This document shows positions 43,790 to 52,878 of a stretch of DNA of 64,000 nucleotides, piece by piece. Position numbers and translations under genes: made by a program. Numbering within the stretch: position 1 is the stretch's first letter; every line of letters begins with the position of its first letter. Location of the stretch: the NCBI GenBank assembly GCA_051294375.1, contig CM119266.1, positions 9,866,538 to 9,930,537 of the forward strand. The letters are read 5' to 3'. The DNA comes from Paraspadella gotoi (lineage: Eukaryota; Chaetognatha). The notes beneath the pieces were generated by a model. The model had not been told where the DNA came from. It searched no databases and worked only from the letters and a program-made list of their open reading frames with translations.

Positions 43790-43960
43790 NNNNNNNNNNN
43801 NNNNNNNNNNNNNNNNNNNNNNNNNNNNNNNNNNNNNNNNNNNNNNNNNNNNNNNNNNNNNNNNNNNNNNNNNNNNNNNNNNNNNNNNNNNNNNNNNNNN
43901 NNNNNNNNNNNNNNNNNNNNNNNNNNNNNNNNNNNNNNNNNNNNNNNNNNNNNNNNNNNN
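43790..43960. other. Assembly gap (171 N) ending in a GA tract
   Basis: The right edge is (GA)n, which begins the duplicated segment described at 43961. Confidence 0.95.
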
Positions 43961-44404
43961 AGAGAGAGAGAGCTTTTTCTGAAAAACAACGCGACAACAT
44001 CGGATGTTGTTTTGATCGACGTCGTATAAAAACAACAAAAGGAGGCCAGCGACGACGTCGGCCGGAGCGACATCAAACGGTCGAAGGGGAAAACACACAC
44101 ACAAAAAAGGGGGAAAACCGCTTCCCCNNNNNNNNNNNNNNNNNNNNNNNNNAGATAGAGAGAGTATGAGAGGAAGAAGATGAGAAGAGCAAGAGAGAAG
44201 GAAGAGAGAGAGAGAGACGTGAGAGAGAGAGAGAGAGAGAGAGAGCTTTTTCTGAAAAACAACGCGACAACTATCGGATGTTGTTTTGATCGACGTCGTA
44301 TAAAAACAACAAAAGGAGCGCCAAGCGACGCACGTCGGCCGGACGCATCAAACGGTCGAAGGGGAAAAACACACACACAAAAAAGGGGGAAAACGGCTTC
44401 CCCC
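43961..44404. repeat. Direct duplication across a 25-N gap
   Basis: The ~165-bp segment 43961-44127 (GCTTTTTCTGAAAAACAACG through GGCTTCCCC-like end) recurs at about 44225-44404 with indels. The 25-N gap 44128-44152 lies between, followed by GA repeats. A minus frame in copy 1 reads PLRPFDVAPADVVAGLLLLF but is broken in copy 2. Confidence 0.85.
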
Positions 44405-44451
44405 TGTCTTTTTCTCTCTCTCGCGCTTTAAATTCGTTGCTCCAATTACAG

Positions 44452-44541
44452 ACTGACCGGAACAAACGAGCTGACAGACGGGACGACCGCATGGCGTGCG
44501 TCGCCGGCGCGTTGTCGTTCCCCCTTCAGGTCACTGTCTAG
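44452..44541 (+). CDS. Candidate exon, strand uncertain
   Basis: Acceptor ATTCGTTGCTCCAATTACAG at 44451, then TDRNKRADRRDDRMACVAGA and LSFPLQVTV with TAG at 44539-44541. A GTCACT after CAG could be a weak donor. The minus strand has a competing ATG frame (44271-44492, starting MRSSRLSARLFRSVCNWSN). Confidence 0.3.
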   Translation, partial: TDRNKRADRRDDRMACVAGALSFPLQVTV

Positions 44542-44699
44542 CCTCACTTGCTCACTGCCGACTCCCTACTCCTGCCATCGCGCCCGCCACTTGCCCCTTT
44601 CCCACTCCCCTCCCCCACGCGCGCGCCAGGAGCGTTTTCCCCCTTCTGTTTTGTTTCCTTTTCCCCTGTATTTGTTTTCTAGTTCGCTGTCATCGTCGC

Positions 44700-44778
44700 C
44701 CTCTCTTCTCTCTCATCTCTCTCTCTCTCTCTTCTCTCTCTCTTCTCTCTCTCTCTGCTCTCTCTTCTCTATCTCTTT

Positions 44779-44828
<50 letters not shown>

Positions 44829-44832
44829 CTCT
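44700..44832. repeat. (CT)n microsatellite
   Basis: Imperfect then perfect CT. Confidence 0.97.
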
Positions 44833-45351
44833 CAGTCCCTCGAGGAAAAGAGAGAGAAAAAAAGATAAATGGAAAAATATCTTTTTATTCTTTTTCTCCC
44901 CTTTTGGTTTTTTTTTCTGCCCTTTACTTCATCTTTTTTCCGCGATTCTAGTTTTCCGAGTTTTTTATTTTTTTGCAAATCTTATTCATTTCTTTTTTGT
45001 TTCTCTTCAATGTTTTTTCTTCTCTTCGCGTTTCTCGTACTCGAGGGAACAAAAAATGGCTGCCGAGGTTTTCTCCTTTTTTTCTTCTCCTTTACATTTT
45101 CCTTTTTTTTCCTCTTTTAATTTTTTTGCTACTTTGCCTCTAAATTTATGCGCAAAGAAATTTGGTTGTCAACGATTTTTATAAGTCAAAAATGAAAAGA
45201 TGGAAATTTTTTATTTTTTTGTTGATGTAAACGACTTTGTTTTTTTTTTGAAGAAAACCAAAAAAAACAAAACAAAGCAAAAAAAAAAAACAAAACAAAT
45301 ATTCAAAAGCTTTAAAAAAAATTTGTCTCTTACAAAATTCTTGAAAATTGT

Positions 45352-45420
45352 GGCGTCAGTCTCGGTGGCGCTTCGGTTATAAAGCATTCACTCCCGAACT
45401 GATGGTTCGAATCCACAAAG
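45352..45420 (+). other. tRNA-derived SINE-like head
   Basis: GGTGGCGCTTCGGTTATAAA resembles a tRNA D arm/box A. About 30 bp later comes GAACTGATGGTTCGAATCC with a perfect box B (GGTTCGAATCC). The acceptor stem does not close and there is no obvious tRNA identity. The fit is to the 5' head of a tRNA-derived SINE or a decayed tRNA gene. No tail repeat or target-site duplication was recognised. Confidence 0.55.
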
Positions 45421-46402
45421 TAAGGAGCTTAATAGCGAGAAACTAAATTATTCTATACTTCAACAAATTCCTTGCCCGATATTTGTCACCGAACTATGCT
45501 TTATGCCTCTTTCTCTCTCTCTCTCTCACTCTCTCGTAAATCCGTGTGAAGGTCACATTCACACACACAAAATCCTACCTCACACCTTTGCTTTTATAAA
45601 TCCTCAAAGTCCTAGCGAGAAAAATCCCTAGATTAAGCGGATAAATAAAGAAAAAAAAAGAGTGTGGGGGGGGAACTCTCAAAGTAAAACTCCATTAAAA
45701 ACTCTGTATTTGATGTAATCACATTTTCCTCTCAGTTTTCCAGATTCCTCGGATTTATATTTTTCCGAGTGAAGGAGGAGGAGGAGGAGAAGGAGGAGGA
45801 GGGGGTGAAACAGTGTTTGCTCGCGGAGAAAAACGCGAAAATCTGTGATGGGGATCGTGAGAAATCGTGTGAACTGTGAATGGAATATGAAGAGTCGAGT
45901 TGGGAAAGATGAATAAAATAGAGAGAGAGAGAGAGAGAAGGGCGAGAGAGAGAAAACTTGAGAATTATCAGATGCGCCATGACAGCCTGACAACGTGACA
46001 GGGCGACAGGTATTTGGAGAGAGAGAGAGAGAGAGAGAGACGAGAGAAGAGAGAGAGAGAAGCACGGTCGATTTCCGTTTCAATTATGAGGCGAGCGCGT
46101 GATTTTTCCATGAGCTTTTTTTAGGAAGTTTTCAGGAGGTGTGGCTCGAGATTGGAAGCTAGAGATTTAGAGGGGAAGATCGGGAAGATTGGTCTGGGGG
46201 CCTTCTTGGGGCGGGAAGGGGGTTTATGGAAGGGAGGGTTGAATCGGGGGGGTGTGTCGTCTCCCCTTCACGACGATGGGGAAAAAATAAAAAGGAAAAA
46301 AAGAAAATAAGAGAAAGAAAAAAGAGTGAAACGATTTTGGCTTCGGACCTAAAAGTTTTTTCCCTGCGAGGGAAAAAGAAGAGAGAGAGAGAGAAAAGAG
46401 GA

Positions 46403-46444
<42 letters not shown>

Positions 46445-46599
46445 AGGAGAGAAGAGAGAGAGAAAGAGCCTGCGTCTGTGTTGTTTGATGTTTTTTCCCG
46501 TTCGATGCGTCCTTTGTTCCTCGTTTGGCTTCTGTTTGGTTGACTTTTACGTCGTTAGAGGGCGAAGGAAACGTACTTAAGCCCCGATTTCGAATGGCG

Positions 46600-46604
<5 letters not shown>
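45421..46604. other. Intergenic with GA/CT repeats
   Basis: GA tracts at 45920-45955, 46018-46060 and 46380-46470, and a GGA-rich stretch at 45774-45800. No convincing exon. Confidence 0.55.
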
Positions 46605-46674
<70 letters not shown>

Positions 46675-46675
46675 A
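46605..46675. repeat. (CT)n microsatellite
   Basis: Perfect CT for about 57 bp then interrupted. Confidence 0.97.
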
Positions 46676-46809
46676 CGATTTTTACGACCAGGGGTTCTCT
46701 CTTTTTTTTCTCTCCGACTTATTTCCTTTTTATTCGGTCCCCAGTGTACTCGTTTTTTCCGGGATAGAGGGCGTATTCCCTTGCGCCGCGTGGGTCTCGA
46801 ACATCGCGA

Positions 46810-47100
46810 CTAATGTTCGTTCGGCTCGACCGTTTCTTTTCTTCTGACGCGCTCGACGCACAACCGGTTTCTCACTTCCGGTTTATTTGAAGCCGAGGAC
46901 GTCTTTTGTCTTTTTTCACTTAAATTTTCTACGAAAAAAGTTTTTTTCGAGTTTTTATTCTTCGACCCTCGAAATTTTTGCGAAGTGGTGGGGTCGTGGG
47001 GGGGGGTGGCGAAAGGGGGGGGTGCTTTGAGGGAGGGACGGTGCGGGGGGGTCACTATCATGAGCATTGGTGTAAGGCGTGGATTGACGGAAAATATCAC
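46810..47100 (-). CDS. Pro/Lys-rich minus-strand open frame, probable 3' exon
   Basis: The minus frame reads PPHRPSLKAPPPFATPP, then QKFRGSKNKNSKKTFFVENL, SEKRQKTSSASNKPEVRNRL and CVERVRRKETVEPNEH to a TAG. Composition is that of a basic disordered C-terminus and keeps its character for over 60 codons outside any repeat. The 5' side enters the satellite at 47.07 kb, so the upstream exon may be lost. No ATG of note and no family recognised. Confidence 0.4.
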   Translation of the reverse strand: MIFSVNPRLTPMLMIVTPPHRPSLKAPPPFATPPHDPTTSQKFRGSKNKNSKKTFFVENLSEKRQKTSSASNKPEVRNRLCVERVRRKETVEPNEH

Positions 47101-48105
47101 AGGCGCTCGTGCACGAGCCAGTAACGACTACACTATATTGAGTTAGTAGGGCGTGGATGACGGAAAATAAGTCACGGGCCGCTCTGCTAAGCAGAGCCAG
47201 AAACGAACTACATATATGAGCCTTAGTAGGGGATGACGGAAAATAAATCTAAGGGCCCAGCTATCGAGCCAGAACAGCTACATACTATTATGGCTAGTGG
47301 GTGTGGCATGATCGGAAATATGCACAGGGCCATCGCTACTGGCAGAAGCGACTACACTATATGAGCCTGAGTAGGTCGTGGATCGATCCGGAATAATATC
47401 AAGTGGCCCGCTATGCGAGCCAGAAGAACTACACTTATAGTGAGCGCTAGTAGTGGTGATGACGGAAATAGCAAGGCCTCTGCATATCGATATGCATGAG
47501 ACGACTACACTAATAGTGAGCTTAGTGAGGGTGAATGACGGGGAAAATATATGCACAGGCGCTCGGGCTTCCGTAAGCGAGTCAATAATCTGACTACACT
47601 ATAGTGAGCTTAGTAGGAGTGTATGACGGGAAAATATCACCAGGCCTCGCTATCGATGCCAGATGACTACACTATAGATGAGCTCGTAGGGTGGATGACG
47701 GAAAAATAGTCACAGTGGCCTCTCGGCTACGATGAGCCAGAATCGACTACACATTCTAGCTAGGTATTGAGACGAATCATGACCAGGCCGTCGCGTCTGG
47801 TGCCGAACGACGTAACAATAATAGCTTAGTAGGTGGGACTGACGAATAATATCACAGGCCTCTTAATCGAGCCAGAACACTACGACTATTATGGTGAGCT
47901 AGTAGGGTGGATGACGAAACATATCACAGGGCTCGGCTATCTGAGCCAGAAGCGACCTACACTTGATGATGAGGCTTAGTAGGGTGGGATGACGGAAAAT
48001 ATCACATGGTCCTCGCTATCGAGCAGAACGACTACACTTATGAGCTTAGTAGGGTGGATGAACGGAAAATATCCAGGGCCTCGCTATCGAGCCAGAACGA
48101 CTACA
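47070..48105. repeat. Noisy satellite array, ~75-bp spacing, about 14 units
   Basis: Each unit contains GGTGGATGACGGAAAATATC, a hairpin word CTCGCTATCGAG, GAACGACTACA and the palindrome CACTATAGTG, then GAGCTTAGTAG. Units start near 47083, 47153, 47231, 47303, 47378, 47457, 47531, 47618, 47692, 47771, 47838, 47910, 47988 and 48057. Differences are mostly single-base indels, so the true unit is probably about 70 bp and uniform. The error pattern suggests unpolished long reads. Confidence 0.85.
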
Positions 48106-48109
48106 GGGC

Positions 48110-48310
48110 GGAAGGACGACGACGATGAGGACTATGATGATGATGTTGACGACGACGGCGAGAATGATGACTGTGAAGGACAGCGATAATGATGACAACA
48201 GTAACAATAGAAAACGATAACTGTGGTGTACGGTGTCAGTAATAATGACAGTAGTAATGACGAAAATGACAACGTTTATTGTGACAATGACAGCGACAAT
48301 AACGACTAAG
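48110..48310. repeat. Decayed GAC/GAT/AAC trinucleotide tract
   Basis: The first part encodes an Asp/Glu run (KDDDDEDYDDDVDDDGEN) to TAA at 48187-48189 on the plus strand, then degenerates to AATGACAGTAG-type words. Confidence 0.7.
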
Positions 48311-48947
48311 TATGTACATTGTACAACGTTTGCCCTAATGCCGTAGGTTCAGTACATAACGTTTTTAATCATTTTTTTTCAAATTTGTCGTACGCGTACA
48401 CTTTCATTTTTTCTTTTTCTCAATATTTCTCCGTCATTTTTTCTCTCTATTACTTTCGCACCCAAATTTCTCTTTTCTCTGTCTTTCCCTTTCATTCCTC
48501 CTCCCCTCTTTTCCTCCATCTCTCCATCACTCCCCCCTTCCATCCTCTTCCTCCTCCAAAGCTTCAGGCGAATCTGCGGGGAATTACGTTGGATTTCAAA
48601 GTTGGCGACGGATGAAAGTTGGAATTCGGGAGGAAAAAAGAAAAGAAAAAAGAAATGAAAAAAGGAGGAAAGAAAAGAAAAAAATATCGACTAAAAAAGA
48701 TGAAAAAAAAGGAAAAGGAGAGAGTTGCGTTGGCGAGAGGATTCAAGAATGGAGAGGAAAGGGAGGAAAGGAAAGTGAAGGGAGGAAAGGAAAGTGAGGG
48801 GAAGAAAGGAAAGATAGTTTTATAGTGAAAAGTTACGGGCTTAAAAATCGAGATGTAGAAACAAGAAAAATAAAAGGTGGAATAGAGATTTTGGTGAAAC
48901 TAGTTGAATGAGAGAAAGAAATAACAAGGGAATAAAAATATACACAT

Positions 48948-49158
48948 GTGAAATATAAATGTCGAAAGAAAAAAAAACATAACAGAAGAATCGAAAATAT
49001 TGTAGTAGTAAAAACTAAAAAAGTAAGGAAATCGAGAGAGAATTCTAAACTGCGAATAACCAAGGAACGGTGGCAATCACGGCACGCACAGCAAGCAAGA
49101 ACGCGTCAAGAGTTAAAACAAAGACATCGATATGTAGTTTCGGTCACGACGTCGTCGG
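48948..49158 (+). CDS. Candidate basic exon with a good donor
   Basis: A non-repetitive frame reads KYKCRKKKKHNRRIENIVVV, then KTKKVRKSRENSKLRITKER and WQSRHAQQARTRQELKQRHR, ending ...VVSVTTSSG at the donor GG|GTGAGTGACG (49159). It starts at a GTG, not an ATG, and the 5' boundary is not defined. The Lys/Arg-rich composition suggests a nucleic-acid-binding or nuclear segment. Family not recognised. Confidence 0.4.
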
Positions 49159-49162
49159 GTGA

Positions 49163-49462
49163 GTGACGTTTCCTGGCGTCTCGAAATGCCAACGCTTCAA
49201 CGACCCTGACCCAACATTGGCACATTGGCGAGTGGCAAAGTGTTCGATCGCTACATTGAAAAAGTGGCATGATGATCAGACGCCACATGGGTCGCTTGGC
49301 AACGAGGGTTTGACCCAAAGGCGAAAGATTCCATCCACTCGGGTCAGAGAACAAAGAGAGAGGAATTCTAATGACTCGAGCTTGGAATGGGGGGGGAGGA
49401 AAAAATTAGGGTGGAGTCGGAGGGAGGGGCGGGGCTTGGAGGGTGTGGGTGGAAATACGTGA
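49163..49462 (+). CDS. 99-codon open frame, balanced composition, strand uncertain
   Basis: The plus frame reads TFPGVSKCQRFNDPDPTLAH, then WRVAKCSIATLKKWHDDQ and GLTQRRKIPSTRVREQ. It would follow the donor at 49159, so it cannot be contiguous with the preceding exon unless read through. The minus strand is also open (49106-49354: SGWNLSPLGQTLVAKRP, then WRLIIMPLFQCSDRT) and equally protein-like. Neither has a clear ATG. One strand here is probably exonic. Confidence 0.3.
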   Translation: MTFPGVSKCQRFNDPDPTLAHWRVAKCSIATLKKWHDDQTPHGSLGNEGLTQRRKIPSTRVREQRERNSNDSSLEWGGRKKLGWSRREGRGLEGVGGNT

Positions 49463-49689
49463 GGTGGATTAATTAATGACGCGATCATTCGCGGGAATTT
49501 ATGGTGATGTAACGGAAAATCCAGAGGTTATTCCCCTTTGTGGTCCGTGAGGTTGAAGCCAGGCTTTTTTTTTCTTGCTTTTATAATCTGCGTCAAAACA
49601 TCGGAATGAGATTTAATCTATTCACGCGAATAATGAATGAAATAGGAAAGAATTAAACGACGCGTCGGCCAATCATTTCGCAGTTCGTC

Positions 49690-49718
49690 CTATCACTATC
49701 ACTATCACTATCACTATC
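49690..49718. repeat. (TATCAC)n hexanucleotide, about five units
   Basis: CTATCACTATCACTATCACT. Confidence 0.95.
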
Positions 49719-49768
49719 TTTTCTCCAATTTTTCGTCTCTATCATCGATCTTGTGATACGGAAAGAAA

Positions 49769-49897
49769 ATGATAAGGAGAGAGTTCAGCCTTCGCCGTCC
49801 CGCAGGCAGAGGAAGGAAGTCGGTGGACGCTGCCGACGCTGCTGAGGACGCGGCGGATGCAGCCGCTGCGGCGAGCGCAGGGAAAAAAAAAGACTGA
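49769..49897 (+). CDS. 42-codon ATG frame, Arg-rich start and Ala/Asp body
   Basis: ATG in the context GAAAATG opens MIRREFSLRRPAGRGRKS, then VDAADAAEDAADAAAAASAG, KKKD and TGA. The Arg/Gly-rich head followed by an Ala/Asp helix is coherent and not explained by a simple DNA repeat, though GCN-rich DNA contributes. A micro-protein or first exon is possible. Confidence 0.35.
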   Translation: MIRREFSLRRPAGRGRKSVDAADAAEDAADAAAAASAGKKKD

Positions 49898-49899
49898 TT

Positions 49900-50368
49900 G
49901 ACCAGGGGAAAGGGGAGGGGAACGAGGGTGGGAGGGAAGAGGGGAAAAGGGAAGTAAGGGAAAGAGATGGGGAAGATAAAGGTAGGATATGAGATGGTGG
50001 GAATGACATAATGTGATATACATTCACGAAAGGAAAAAAAATAAACAGAGAGTTAGAATAATTTCACGGAAATGAAGAGAAATATTTACGTCAAGACGTT
50101 GTGATTCTTAAGTAAGATTCGTATCGACAGAGAGGTGCTGAACTTTTGATCAGGGAGAGAATGAAAAGAGAAGAAAAGAAAAGTCGGTCGTAGGCGGGAA
50201 AGAAAAGAGATGGAAGGGAGAAAGGCGAGGCATAGAAAGGAAAATTAGATAGGAATGAGAAAAGAAGAGAAAGGAATGATGAATAGTATATGAGAGGAGG
50301 AAGAGGAAAGAAGAGAACAGATGAAAAGAGGAGGAAGGGGAAAGACGGATATAAAGGAGGAAAAAAGA

Positions 50369-50370
<2 letters not shown>
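49900..50370. other. Purine-rich intergenic sequence
   Basis: GGGAGGGGAAC-type DNA and A/G-rich sequence leading to a GA tract at 50370-50445. No exon seen. Confidence 0.55.
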
Positions 50371-50408
<38 letters not shown>

Positions 50409-50410
50409 AG

Positions 50411-50446
<36 letters not shown>

Positions 50447-50471
50447 AAATAAGGAAAAAAAACTATTCGGT

Positions 50472-50607
50472 ATGCACAGGGACATTCTCAACTTGGATTG
50501 CGGCTCGAGTCTCTGGACGGCAATTCATCCACCACCCCAACCCACCCACACCCCCTTACACGATCGGAGTCCCCCTTCTCTAATTCGAGTCCCCTCCTTA
50601 TTGTCTC

Positions 50608-50610
<3 letters not shown>
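50472..50610 (+). CDS. ATG frame running into a CT repeat
   Basis: MHRDILNLDCGSSLWTAIHP, then a Pro-rich stretch, then the CT repeat. The first 20 codons are protein-like. No donor was identified before the repeat, so the 3' end given is only where repeat begins. Confidence 0.25.

Positions 50611-50660
<50 letters not shown>
50611..50660. repeat. (CT)n microsatellite
   Basis: CT dinucleotides. A second, longer CT tract lies at 50966-51042. Confidence 0.97.
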
Positions 50661-50661
<1 letters not shown>

Positions 50662-50963
50662 ATTTTTTGCCTCTCTTCTTCCTCTGTTCAAACAAGGTCT
50701 TCTTTTTCCCTCGCTTTTTTTTCCTTTCCTGTCTTTGGAAAGGTTCGCCTCTCTTAAAACTGCACAGCGCCCCCTATCTCTCCTCGGCCGCCCCTCTTTC
50801 GGCCGTTACTAAATTCGCGCTGGCCTCTCATTTTTCTTTTCTTTCATCTTTTCTCTTTTTTCATTCTCTCTCACCTCTCTCTCTTTCTCAAAGCTGAGAC
50901 ATTGTTTCGCCTTTCTTAATTTATTTATACTTTTTTTAACTCACAAACTTTCTCTCTCCTTCT

Positions 50964-51045
<82 letters not shown>

Positions 51046-51159
51046 CGACCTTTCCTTTTTTTCTCCGTTCCTTCGTTTCATTTATCTTCCACGGAGTTAT
51101 TTCGTACTTTTATAAACGCTTTCCTCACTTAATATTTCGTCTAGATCTTTAAACCGGTG

Positions 51160-51161
51160 AG

Positions 51162-51195
<34 letters not shown>
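51160..51195. repeat. (GA)n microsatellite
   Basis: GA dinucleotides. Confidence 0.97.
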
Positions 51196-51198
<3 letters not shown>

Positions 51199-51388
51199 AG
51201 TTACCCTCATAAACTAAGAAAGACAAGAGAAACTAAACTAAAAACATGTAGGCGTTAAAAACAAAAAGTGGAAGGGATAGAAAGACAAAGAAAGACAGAC
51301 AGAAGGGACAGAGTAAAAGCGCACAGAAGGAGAGCCGAAGGACAGCGAGAGAGAGAGAGACAGACAGAGGCGACCCTGGCGGGAATGA

Positions 51389-51904
51389 AAGTTTCAAAAC
51401 CAGCGACGCGTTATAAGAAGGTGCGTCTCCGCCGACGTTGACAAATGGGAGCAAGAAATTGAACACCAGACACGCCCACCGGAGGGCGACAAAAAAAAGG
51501 GCAAAGAGGCGAATAAAATGCGTGACGAGAAAGAGGGGGGAAAGGATGGGGATTTGGAGATGGGGATGGGAGATTGGGGATTGGGGACTTGGAGAAGGGG
51601 AATCGGGCATGGGGGGATGGGGGGATGGGACGATGGGAGATTGGGGATTGGGGATTTGGAGATGGGGGATGGGGCCACGGTATTTTGGGGATTGGGGATG
51701 GGAGATGGGGGATGGGGCGATGGGAGATTGAAGATTTGGAATGAGAGATGGGGATTGGGGATGGGGAATTGGATAGGGATTGGGGATGGGGAATGGAGAT
51801 TTAAAATTGGGATTCAATTGAAAACAGGGATGAAAATTGAGATGGGAATGAAGACATTGATTGTAATTGTTAAGAGTAGATTGAAAATTGGGATTGAGAT
51901 ATAA
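51389..51904 (+). CDS. 172-codon open frame crossing a G-rich minisatellite
   Basis: After TGA at 51386 the frame runs without interruption. It has a non-repetitive part (QNQRRVIRRC, VSADVDKWEQEIEHQTRP, EGDKKKGKEANKMRDEKEGG), then Gly/Trp/Asp/Met repeats from the minisatellite (MGDWGLG-type), then a tail ending KSRLKIGIEI and the stop. There is no ATG before 51518. The first 50 codons have real protein character. The minus strand is also open over parts (51233-51937). Confidence 0.35.
   Translation, partial: KFQNQRRVIRRCVSADVDKWEQEIEHQTRPPEGDKKKGKEANKMRDEKEGGKDGDLEMGMGDWGLGTWRRGIGHGGMGGWDDGRLGIGDLEMGDGATVFWGLGMGDGGWGDGRLKIWNERWGLGMGNWIGIGDGEWRFKIGIQLKTGMKIEMGMKTLIVIVKSRLKIGIEI
51535..51800. 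repeat. G-rich minisatellite (GGGGATTGGGGAT units)
   Basis: Units of GGGGATGGGAGATTGGGGATT and GGGGATTTGGAGATG alternate with variation. Successive runs of three to five G spaced by 2-4 bases could form G-quadruplexes. Confidence 0.9.
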
Positions 51905-52139
51905 ATAGAAAGTTGAGGAGAGGGAAAGAGATGACAAAAAGTAGATGAGAAAGAAAAAAAAACATTTAAAACAAAAACGAAAACAAATGCGATATTCAAA
52001 AATAGCAGTTTAAATCTTAATTTCAACTTTTTTCTCTTTTTATTTTCCAACTAATCAAAACCAAGTTTTTTTTCATTTAAAATTCTAATTCTATTCTAAT
52101 AGGTAAATAATACTACTTAAATCAAAACCAATATTTTCA

Positions 52140-52424
52140 TTGAAAGTTTCATATTTCTTTCTAATTTTTCATCTCATCAAGAAGAAGCATTTTTGTATCT
52201 GTGTTGGGCCGCGCGGTTCCCCTTCGCGTTTTGGATCGCAAAATGCAAGCTTCTTCCCTGCGGTTCTGGATTGGCGGGCCTCGACCAATCACCGTCGAGA
52301 GTTGGGAGAAGATATTTTACCTTTTTTCCCGCGAAATTCACGCGTAGACATCAAGGAAACGCGTTGGCCGGGGGTTAATCGAAACGCTCCGATCTTATCC
52401 CTATGGACGGCCAACCGTTTCTAA
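52140..52424 (+). CDS. 94-codon open frame, unrecognised
   Basis: The frame (TTG first codon) reads CVGPRGSPSRFGSQNASFFP, then AVLDWRASTNHRRELGED, FPRNSRVDIKETRWPG and NAPILSLWTANRF before TAA. It lies outside repeats and has balanced composition. The same DNA carries CCAAT boxes and an E2F-type palindrome, so the alternative is a promoter. No ATG, and splice sites not settled. Confidence 0.35.
   Translation: MKVSYFFLIFHLIKKKHFCICVGPRGSPSRFGSQNASFFPAVLDWRASTNHRRELGEDILPFFPRNSRVDIKETRWPGVNRNAPILSLWTANRF
52270..52337. promoter_or_regulatory. Two CCAAT boxes and an E2F-like palindrome
   Basis: An inverted ATTGG (52270-52274) and a direct CCAAT (52285-52289) are followed by TTTTTTCCCGCGAAATT, which contains the palindromic E2F consensus TTTCCCGCGAAA. 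This cluster is characteristic of cell-cycle promoters in animals. Confidence 0.4.
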
Positions 52425-52659
52425 AACATGCGTTTTACAGTTGCATAATGGTTTTAATTTGATGCACGAATTTTATCCTGTTTTTATATTGTTTTTAATC
52501 ATGTTTTTACTCGTTTTCGTGCCTTTTATGTGATGCAATATACTAATAACGCTAACCTTCGGATTCCTGGCCGAAATATTAGGTTTTAGGCAGCGAGATC
52601 AAACAATTTTCATTTAAAAAATAAGAATAAAGTGCTCTTATTTTTTCCCTTCACGACAG

Positions 52660-52878
52660 ATTTATATCCCTGGCGATGATCTTCTAAAAAGGCGGACGTC
52701 GACGAGATTAATACCGAAGCCTTTTGTGGGAGGACGGCTTCGCCGCCGCCGCCGACGACCTCTGCAAATGGGTCTAAACATCAGGAATGACTCCATAACA
52801 GCGCCGGAAATAAGACCGGGAAGGAGAGAGGAAAAAAAGAAAGAGAACATTCGACCGAGAGAGAGAGAGAGAACATAG
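52660..52878 (+). CDS. Candidate Arg-rich exon with strong acceptor
   Basis: Acceptor TTTTTTCCCTTCACGACAG at 52659. Phase 0 then reads IYIPGDDLLKRRTSTRLIPK, PFVGGRLRRRRRRPLQMGLN and IRNDSITAPEIRPGRREEKK, entering the GA-rich minisatellite and stopping at TAG 52876-52878. The Arg tract comes from a CGC repeat. The rest is well mixed. A shorter minus ATG frame (MESFLMFRPICRGRRRR) overlaps. Probably a nuclear protein if real. Confidence 0.45.
   Translation: MYIPGDDLLKRRTSTRLIPKPFVGGRLRRRRRRPLQMGLNIRNDSITAPEIRPGRREEKKKENIRPRERERT

Noticed and set aside
47070-48105. CRISPR-like regular spacing of repeats
   Set aside because: The whole ~75-bp unit is conserved with no variable spacers, and the genome is eukaryotic. 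It is a satellite.
47070-48105. Resemblance of ACGACTACACTATAGTGAG in each unit to a T7 phage promoter
   Set aside because: It has an extra A inside the core and a changed start region, and is repeated as part of a satellite. The resemblance is coincidental.
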